Source: Devosia equisanguinis (lineage in GTDB: Bacteria > Pseudomonadota > Alphaproteobacteria > Rhizobiales > Devosiaceae). Taken from it: a stretch of 10,277 nt of DNA. The translations under genes and the position numbers were made by a program. The notes under the pieces were generated by a model. That model had not been told where the DNA came from. It did no database searches and saw only the letters and a program-made list of their open reading frames with translations. Positions 5,317 to 10,277 of the stretch are shown one piece after another (within the stretch, counting starts at the first letter, position 1; each line of letters begins with the position of its first letter). The stretch spans positions 1 through 10,277 of the forward strand of contig CAMDAL010000124.1 of the NCBI GenBank assembly GCA_945888565.1, in the 5' to 3' direction.

Positions 5317-6491
5317 ATGACTGCACATCTTTCCGCCGCCGATCGCGGGCAGGCGACCATCACCGACATCAAGGCCATGCGGCTCGACAGCGGCTTCTGC
5401 CTCGTCCGCATCGACACCGATGCCGGCATTTCCGGCTATGGCGAATGCGGCGATCTCGATGGCGACCTGGTGCGCGCCTCGATCCTTACCCATGGCAAGG
5501 GCGGGGCGCGGCTGCCGCACCTGCAACTGGTGGGCAAGGATCCGCTCGATATCGGGGTGCACCACCACAACATGTTCTACGCCTACCGGCAGCGGCCGGC
5601 GCATATCATGGTGTGCTCGGGGCTCGACATGGCGCTTTGGGACCTCGCGGGCAAGCTGCTCGGCCAGCCGGTGCACAAGCTATTGGGCGGGGCGATGCGG
5701 ACCGAGCTCGAACTCTATTCACACTGCCCGCACTTCGACCTGACCGACGCCGGCGCCTGGGCCCAGGCGGCGGCCAACCTCAAGGCCGATCCGCACGGGT
5801 TCAAGACCTTCAAGGTCGATATCCACGATGCGATCGGCGTCGAGATGCAGGAATACACGCCGAGTCTGTCGCCGGGTGACATCCGCAAGATCCGCCGCTC
5901 GTACGAGCTGGCGCGCGAGCACCTGGGCGACGAGATCGACATCATCGTTCACTGCCACAACGAACTCGACACGCCGAGCGCCATCGCGGTGGCCGAGGCG
6001 GTCGAACAGATCAAGCCAATCTACTACGAGGACCGCTGCAGCCGGGCTTTTCGGAGAACTGGCTGGCTCTGCGCAAGGCGACCAACATCCCGATCATGAC
6101 GGGCGAGAACATCGAGCTGCCCGAAGGGGCACTGCCGTTCCTGCAGCACCAGGCGGTCGATTGCCTGCAGCCCGACATCATCTCGTCGGGCGGCATTACC
6201 GGCACCAAGAAGATCGCCGACCTCGCGGCGCTCTACCGCACGCCGATTACATTGCACAATGTCAGTGGCCTGTTGATGAACGCGGCGAGCCAGCAGCTGG
6301 CGGCCTCGGTATTCAACTGCCCGCGCATCGAATGCACGCGCCGCGCCGACCGGCTCGAATGGGCGGTGCCCAACCCGCTGCTGGTCAAGAACGGCAAGAT
6401 GCAGGTGTCGAATGCGCCGGGGCTGGGGGTTGAGCTGGACCCTGCGTTCCTTGAGGCGCACCGCTACAAGGGCGAGACGGGCTGGGCATAG
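5317..6491 (+). pseudogene. Mandelate racemase/enolase-superfamily enzyme, interrupted by a one-base frameshift
   Basis: Two frames make one protein of about 391 aa: frame one runs to YYED (residue 239), and the rest continues in another frame as PLQPGFSENW. One C is missing at 6033-6034; with GACC read as GACCC the frame is restored. In the restored numbering H212, E238 and E264 sit at the metal-ligand positions, and D287 with H314 makes the acid-base dyad. These spacings (26, 26, 23, 27) equal those of mandelate racemase D195/E221/E247/D270/H297. The lysine-bearing GFKTFKVDI is at 161-169. The start has AGGGGA upstream. The substrate is unknown; a sugar-acid dehydratase role is likely from the superfamily. 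As it stands the first frame ends at 6099 with an altered tail lacking two metal ligand/catalytic elements, so the product would be inactive unless this is a sequencing error. Confidence 0.85.
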
Positions 6492-6506
6492 CCGAGCCTG
6501 CGGCTA
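6489..6506. terminator. Hairpin spanning both convergent stop codons
   Basis: TAGCCG (6489-6494) and CGGCTA (6501-6506) form a perfect 6-bp stem around AGCCTG. The left arm begins with the TAG stop of the enolase-superfamily gene and the right arm ends with the complement of the TAG stop of the fic gene. It is short and has no T-run, so its terminator role is tentative. Confidence 0.35.
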
Positions 6507-7085
6507 GCAGGTATCCGAGGCTTCGACTGCGTTACGGATACATTCGGTCATCCGGGCGTAGTCGCCGCTGTGCGAGGCCTGTGACGCCTCCATCCAGCGA
6601 TTCCCGTCAATCCGGCGCAGCGCAAATGGGTGACCGGCGCGAACCGCGAGTTGCTCGAGGTAGAGCAACTGCGTGCGCCCGTTGCCTTCGCGGAACGGAT
6701 GGACGTAGTTCACATCGCCGATGATCGCGCCCGCCTCGCGGGCGAAATCCTCCCGGCTCAGGCCCTGCAGGAAGCTGCTCTCAACGAGCCGACGGTGCAC
6801 GTCGGCCATCCCGGCTCCGATGAAGCGCTGGAACTGGAACTGGCTTCCGCCCTTGGCAATCTCCACGGTGCGAAGCTCGCCGGCCCAGTCGTAGACGTCC
6901 TGGAAGAGGTGGCGATGGATGGCGCGCAGGTGCCTGAGGTCGAAGTCGCCCGTCGGCGCGCCTTCGGCGATGCGCTGTGCAACCAACTCTCGCTCGTGGA
7001 AATCCAGGACGGCTGCATCTCTCAAGCCGAGCCTGTTTCGCAGCATCGTGAAGTCGGGAGGATAGCAATACTCGGTATCGCTCAT
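6504..7085 (-). CDS. Fic-domain toxin (predicted AMP transferase)
   Basis: A 193-aa Fic protein, expected to transfer AMP from ATP to target hydroxyls. The N-terminus CYPPDFTMLRNRLGLRDA (7-24) is typical of class I Fic toxins of the VbhT/BepA group. The Fic core contains HRHLFQDVYDWAGELRTVEI (57-76), the flap region GGSQFQFQRFI (79-89) and the active site H129-P-F-R-E-G-N-G-R137-T-Q-L. The catalytic His, acidic Glu, and the first Arg are intact, but the second Arg of the canonical HxFx(D/E)GNGRxxR is Leu140. That Arg binds the nucleotide phosphates and also pairs with the antitoxin's glutamate in known systems. The gene overlaps its antitoxin by 4 nt (ATGA). It is probably co-transcribed with it from upstream of 7303. 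Acquired rather than core is likely, from its setting beside a broken gene. Confidence 0.92.
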   Translation of the reverse strand: MSDTEYCYPPDFTMLRNRLGLRDAAVLDFHERELVAQRIAEGAPTGDFDLRHLRAIHRHLFQDVYDWAGELRTVEIAKGGSQFQFQRFIGAGMADVHRRLVESSFLQGLSREDFAREAGAIIGDVNYVHPFREGNGRTQLLYLEQLAVRAGHPFALRRIDGNRWMEASQASHSGDYARMTECIRNAVEASDTC

Positions 7086-7303
7086 TCCGCCGCGTGGGTC
7101 ATGGCGGCCTCTTTCGCCCGCCGGAGAATATAGGCACGGCGCCTATCGTGCGACCATCGTTCACGTTCGAACATCTCGAACATCGCAGTCTGCTCGCCAG
7201 TCAGCGGACTGTCTTCGATGGCCTGCAGATGCTCGGCGACGAGGCGGCGCTCCCGCGCTTCGGCAACCTCGTCGTCGGTCAGCATTTCTTCAGCCTTCGC
7301 CAT
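7082..7303 (-). CDS. VbhA-like antitoxin of the Fic toxin
   Basis: A 73-aa helical protein directly upstream of fic, overlapping it by ATGA. Its MLTDDEV (residues 7-13) aligns without gaps to the start of VbhA (MLSEEEI as I recall it), placing E30 opposite VbhA's inhibitory glutamate. The class I inhibition motif (S/T)xxxE(G/N) here reads L26-Q-A-I-E30-D31, so the glutamate is kept while the Ser/Thr and Gly/Asn positions differ. The following segment DSPLTGEQTAMFEMFER matches the usual helix after that motif. Its role would be to bind the toxin and block nucleotide placement. The start may be at 7303 or at the internal ATG at 7285, which matches VbhA's own start; 7303 lacks a clear Shine-Dalgarno. 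The assignment rests on position and alignment from memory. Confidence 0.8.
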   Translation of the reverse strand: MAKAEEMLTDDEVAEARERRLVAEHLQAIEDSPLTGEQTAMFEMFERERWSHDRRRAYILRRAKEAAMTHAAE

Positions 7304-7421
7304 CGGGACAGCATAGCCGTTTTCGGGGTGAATTGCCAGAATCGCCCACAGGGGCGGTTCGATCTTGCCCCCATGCCGGCTTGCTCCTAAACCGGTTGCG
7401 ACAAACTCCGCAGGTGCTGCC

Positions 7422-8381
7422 TTGGACTATGCATATGCCTTTCACCCCGGCGAACTCGACCGGGCTGCTTCGCTGCGCGCTGGCGATACGGCCAAGCAGG
7501 ATCCGCGGGCGCGGACGTTGGTGTTCTGGAAGGGCAAGCTGCTGGCTGATGCCGAGGGCAGGCCGCATCCGGTGGTGCTCGAGCATCCGGCGCTGTCGGA
7601 CAGCCGCGAGGCGCCGATCTTTGTGGGGCTGACGCCGGACGGGCCGATCTTTGCCGCCGACATCTCGCTGTGGACGCCGATCGAGGACGCGACGACCATC
7701 GGGCAGTTCGTGGACCAGTCGCAGCAGGTGCATCCGGGTCTGCCGGGGGCGAAGTTCGCCGAAATCCGCGGGCTGATGCCGTCGCTGTCGCGGCTCGACG
7801 GCGAGATCGTGGCGACGGGCAAGGCGCTGCTGCAGTGGCACTCGGCGCACCGGTTCTGCGCCAATTGCGGCACCCCGAGCGCAGTGGAAAGCAGCGGCTG
7901 GGTGCGGAAGTGTCCGCAATGCGGCACGCAGCATTTTCCGCGCACCGATCCGGTGGTGATCATGGTGATCGTGCACGGCGATCGGCTGCTGCTGGGGCGC
8001 AACCCGGTGTGGCCGGAGCGGATGTATTCGCTGCTGGCGGGGTTTGTCGAGCCGGGCGAATCGATCGAGGCGGCGGTGCGGCGTGAGGTGCTCGAGGAGA
8101 GCGCCATTAAGGTCGGGCCGGTGCGCTACGTCACGGCGCAGCCCTGGCCGTTCCCGATGTCGCTGATGTTCGGCTGCTACGGGGAAGCGACGAGCGACGC
8201 GATCACCATCGATCCGGTGGAGCTCGAGGATGCGCGCTGGGTTAGCCGGGACGAGGTGAAGCAGATCCTCGCGGGCACGCACGCCGAGATCAACAAGCCG
8301 CGGCCAGGGGCGATCGCGGGGGCGCTGATCGAGGCCTGGGCCAACGATCGGCTGCTCGACCCTGACTACTGGGGAAACTGA
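7422..8381 (+). CDS. nudC: NAD(+) diphosphatase (NADH pyrophosphatase)
   Basis: A Nudix hydrolase that cleaves NADH or NAD to NMN(H) and AMP and, in the Enterobacteria, removes NAD caps from RNA. The order is an N-terminal NudC domain, a zinc ribbon with C146-A-N-C149 and C164-P-Q-C167, the Nudix box from G207 (GFVEPGE...REVLEES, to I229), and the NudC signature QPWPFP (240-245). Catalytic glutamates E222, E225 and E226 are present; the glycine near the box end is Ala228. I prefer the TTG at 7422 (319 aa, AGGTG five bases upstream) over an in-frame TTG at 7365, because the DYAYAFHPGELDR start fits the family and no closer ATG is in frame. It leads the operon: the aminotransferase starts one base after its stop. 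Confidence 0.93.
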   Translation: MDYAYAFHPGELDRAASLRAGDTAKQDPRARTLVFWKGKLLADAEGRPHPVVLEHPALSDSREAPIFVGLTPDGPIFAADISLWTPIEDATTIGQFVDQSQQVHPGLPGAKFAEIRGLMPSLSRLDGEIVATGKALLQWHSAHRFCANCGTPSAVESSGWVRKCPQCGTQHFPRTDPVVIMVIVHGDRLLLGRNPVWPERMYSLLAGFVEPGESIEAAVRREVLEESAIKVGPVRYVTAQPWPFPMSLMFGCYGEATSDAITIDPVELEDARWVSRDEVKQILAGTHAEINKPRPGAIAGALIEAWANDRLLDPDYWGN

Positions 8382-8382
8382 A

Positions 8383-9591
8383 ATGGCCCATATGTCCGGC
8401 CGCACCTACCTCGCTATTCCGGGGCCCTCGGTGGTGCCCGATCGCGTGCTCAACGCCATGCACCGCGCCTCGCCCAACATCTACGAGGGCGAGATCGTCG
8501 AGGCGACTTACGGCATCGTCGCCGACCTCAAGCGCGTGGCGATGACCAAGCACCACGTGGCCATCTACATCGCCAACGGGCATGGGGCGTGGGAAGCGGC
8601 CTTCACCAACATGTTCTCGCGCGGCGACAAGGCGCTGGTGGCCGCGACGGGCGTGTTCGGCCTTGGCTGGGCCGAGATGGCCCGGAAAATGGGCGTCGAT
8701 GTCGAGGTGATGGATTTCGGCAAGTCGTCGCCGGTCGATCCGCAGCGGATCGCCGAGGGGCTGGCGGCCGACAAGACGCATGCGATCAAGGCCGTGCTGA
8801 TGACCCAGGTCGATACCGCGTCGTCGGCGCTGAGCGACATTGCGGCCGTGCGGGCGGCGATCGACGCGGCGGGGCATCCGGCGCTGCTTGCCGTCGACGC
8901 CATCGCCTCGATCGGCTGCGATACGCTGCGGATGGATGACTGGGGCATCGACGTGCTGGTGGGGGCGAGCCAGAAGGGGCTGATGCTGCCGCCGGGGCTC
9001 GCCTTCGTGTGGTTCTCGGACAAGGCGCTGGAGGCGGGGCGCAACTCGGACCTCAGGACGCCGTACTGGGACTGGCAGCTGCGCGGCCTCGGCGAGCATT
9101 TCTACCACTTCTTCGGTGGCACGGCGCCGACCATGCACCTGTTCGGGCTGCGCGAATCGCTGACCATGATCCTCGAAGAGGAGGGGCTCGAGGCCGTGTG
9201 GGCGCGGCACGACACGCTGGCGCGGGCGGTGTGGGCGGCGTTCGAGGCTTGGGGCGCGGGCAGTAACGCCATCGCCATGAACATGGCGGACGCACGGCAT
9301 CGGGGACGCTCGGTGACGGCGGCGCGGATCGGCAATGCCGGCGCGGGGGCGCTGCGCAAGTGGCTCGAGACCGAAGCCGGCGTGACGCTCGGCATCGGGT
9401 TAGGCATGGCAATGCCGGGCGAGCCCGGCTTCGACGACTACCTGCGCGTCGCGCATATGGGGCACGTCAATGCCCACATGGTGCTGGGCACGCTGGCGAC
9501 GATGGAGGCGGGGCTCGTGGCGCTGGATATTCCGCACGGTGGCGGCGCCATCGAGGCGGCGGCGGCGGCTTTTGCAGGAGCGAAGAAATGA
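8383..9591 (+). CDS. Class V aminotransferase, alanine/serine-glyoxylate type
   Basis: A 402-aa PLP enzyme of fold type I, likely transferring an amino group to glyoxylate (from serine or alanine) to make glycine. The family hallmarks are the N-terminal YLAIPGPSVVP (9-19), the GHGAWE loop (67-71) over PLP phosphate, VDAIASIG (171-178) where D172 meets the pyridine nitrogen, and K198 in GASQKG, the Schiff-base lysine. The C-terminal MGHVN... region matches the small domain. Serine-glyoxylate, alanine-glyoxylate and ureidoglycine-glyoxylate enzymes are close relatives; sequence alone does not choose among them. The start is ATG 8383, with an alternative at 8392 in frame; GGGGAA precedes the first. 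The ATGA overlap with hpt and the 1-nt gap to nudC make a coupled operon. Confidence 0.9.
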   Translation: MAHMSGRTYLAIPGPSVVPDRVLNAMHRASPNIYEGEIVEATYGIVADLKRVAMTKHHVAIYIANGHGAWEAAFTNMFSRGDKALVAATGVFGLGWAEMARKMGVDVEVMDFGKSSPVDPQRIAEGLAADKTHAIKAVLMTQVDTASSALSDIAAVRAAIDAAGHPALLAVDAIASIGCDTLRMDDWGIDVLVGASQKGLMLPPGLAFVWFSDKALEAGRNSDLRTPYWDWQLRGLGEHFYHFFGGTAPTMHLFGLRESLTMILEEEGLEAVWARHDTLARAVWAAFEAWGAGSNAIAMNMADARHRGRSVTAARIGNAGAGALRKWLETEAGVTLGIGLGMAMPGEPGFDDYLRVAHMGHVNAHMVLGTLATMEAGLVALDIPHGGGAIEAAAAAFAGAKK

Positions 9592-10124
9592 CGGGCAAGC
9601 CCTACGTGATCGACGAGATGATCTCGGCCAAGGCCATTGCGGCGCGGGTCGAGGGGCTGGCGCGGGAAATCGCCGAGCACTACGCCGATACCGACAAGCT
9701 GGTGGTGGTGGGGCTGCTGCGCGGCAGCTTCATCTTCATCGCCGACCTGGTACGGGAACTGGACCTGCCGGTGGAGGTGGATTTCCTCGAGGTCTCGTCC
9801 TACGGCAACTCGACGGAATCGAGCCGCGAGGTGCGCATTCTGAAGGACCTGCGCGGCGAGATCGAGGGGCGCGACGTGCTGGTGGTCGAGGATATCGTCG
9901 ATACCGGCTACACGCTGCGGCATGTACTCGACATCCTCAACACGCGCCATCCGCGCCGCATCGAGGTGTGCGCGCTGCTCGACAAGCCGTCCCGGCGCGA
10001 GATCGAGGTGAAGGCGAAGTGGATCGGCTTCGAAATCGAAGATCGCTTCGTCGTCGGCTATGGCATCGACTACGCGCAGCGCAACCGCAACCTGCCGCAT
10101 ATCGGGGCCGTCCGCTTCACCTGA
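9588..10124 (+). CDS. hpt: Hypoxanthine phosphoribosyltransferase
   Basis: Salvages hypoxanthine (and guanine) with PRPP to give IMP or GMP in the cytosol. The 178-aa length is typical. The PRPP-binding motif is VLVVEDIVDTGYTL (97-110), with the paired acidic E101-D102 and D105. The flexible catalytic loop is the SSYGNSTESS segment (70-79), and FVVGYGIDYAQRNRNLP (154-170) closes the purine site, ending in a normal C-terminus. The ATG is chosen over any upstream start because AGGAG (9576-9580) lies seven bases before it and it overlaps the aminotransferase stop as ATGA. Longer upstream reading in the same frame is an overlap artefact of the aminotransferase gene. The last gene of the nudC operon, followed by a weak hairpin. 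Confidence 0.95.
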   Translation: MTGKPYVIDEMISAKAIAARVEGLAREIAEHYADTDKLVVVGLLRGSFIFIADLVRELDLPVEVDFLEVSSYGNSTESSREVRILKDLRGEIEGRDVLVVEDIVDTGYTLRHVLDILNTRHPRRIEVCALLDKPSRREIEVKAKWIGFEIEDRFVVGYGIDYAQRNRNLPHIGAVRFT

Positions 10125-10152
10125 CGGCCACTAGTACCGGTGCACAGAGGTT

Positions 10153-10175
10153 CTGACGGGTTGGTAGGGCGTCAG
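10153..10175. terminator. Weak hairpin between hpt and the convergent gene
   Basis: CTGACG (10153-10158) and CGTCAG (10170-10175) form a 6-bp stem with an 11-nt loop. The right arm carries the stop codon of the minus-strand gene. No T-run; a tentative terminator. Confidence 0.25.
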
Positions 10176-10277
10176 CGCAAGATTGGCAGGGCCTCGGGGG
10201 CGACGATGATCTGGATGCTTGGTGCGGCGCCGGACTGGCGTGTGATGAGACCGGCGCGTTCGAGGGTGAGCACCATT
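10172..10277 (-). CDS. C-terminus of a LexA-like winged-helix DNA-binding protein (partial)
   Basis: A minus-strand frame enters at the right edge and ends at a TGA (10174-10172). The visible 34 residues are MVLTLERAGLITRQSGAAPS followed by IQIIVAPEALPILR; the first Met is probably internal. The pattern of a helix (VLTLERAGL), a short R-x wing turn and a beta-strand with IQIIV is that of the LexA-type winged helix in short Hyphomicrobiales proteins that carry only this domain. The LexA catalytic dyad domain does not follow; the protein ends right after the wing. The family call is from pattern memory and only a third of the domain is seen. It is convergent to hpt with a 47-bp gap. Confidence 0.6.
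   Translation of the reverse strand, partial: MVLTLERAGLITRQSGAAPSIQIIVAPEALPILR

Noticed and set aside
3791..5320. A 509-codon plus-strand open frame
   Set aside because: It covers dsbB and DUF72 antisense and then the tRNA-Leu gene, so it cannot be a real protein gene; the product has no domain.
7310..7338. A possible minus-strand promoter for the antitoxin: TATGCT (7315-7310) with TGGCAA 17 bp upstream
   Set aside because: The -35 box matches only three of six positions and the start point would fall almost on the ATG at 7303. It is compatible with a leaderless message or with the start at 7285, but too weak to list.
7290..8405. A 371-codon minus-strand frame across nudC
   Set aside because: Arg/His-rich translation typical of the antisense of a GC-rich gene; nudC on the other strand has all family motifs.
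3532..10158. The 9-mer GTTCTGACG at 3532-3540 and again at 10150-10158, both in gene gaps
   Set aside because: A 9-base match is expected many times by chance in 10 kb, and the flanks do not match.
1..10277. CRISPR array, insertion sequence or phage genes
   Set aside because: No regularly spaced direct repeats, transposase, integrase or phage structural proteins are seen on either strand.

Overview
The window is GC-rich DNA from an alphaproteobacterium, most likely a member of the Hyphomicrobiales (Rhizobiales) such as Devosia or a relative. This is inferred from the CpdR-type response regulator, the Rhizobiales style of the methyltransferase and glyoxalase II neighbours, short intergenic gaps, frequent TTG starts and a nested-palindrome intergenic repeat. 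The genus is a guess. Most of the window is ordinary chromosomal housekeeping DNA. I do not see a large, clearly new system.

Layout. Positions 1-236: the end of a CpdR2-like receiver protein, followed by a nested palindrome and a convergent methyltransferase (387-1127, minus). Divergent from it are glyoxalase II (gloB, TTG start at 1265) and an overlapping GNAT acetyltransferase. A palindrome-rich leader then precedes an unrecognised 77-aa gene (2717-2950). It ends in a hairpin facing a minus-strand block: a four-helix membrane protein, a DsbB-type oxidoreductase and, further right, a DUF72 protein with its own strong ribosome binding site. A tRNA-Leu(CAA) gene (5162-5248) lies divergent from the DUF72 gene.

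After the tRNA comes an enolase/mandelate racemase-superfamily dehydratase-type gene interrupted by one missing base near 6033. Restoring one base gives exactly the family spacing of all active-site residues. A Fic toxin and VbhA-like antitoxin pair (minus strand, 4-nt overlap) sits convergent to it and is the main accessory element. Both proteins depart from the canonical residues that form the toxin-antitoxin salt bridge. The right end is a tight plus-strand operon: nudC (NAD/NADH pyrophosphatase), a class V aminotransferase of the alanine/serine-glyoxylate type, and hpt (hypoxanthine phosphoribosyltransferase). The window closes on the C-terminus of a LexA-like winged-helix protein on the minus strand.

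The most useful second looks are the Fic/antitoxin pair with non-canonical key residues, the frameshifted superfamily enzyme with histidine at its first metal-ligand position, and the cluster of palindromes upstream of the 77-aa gene.
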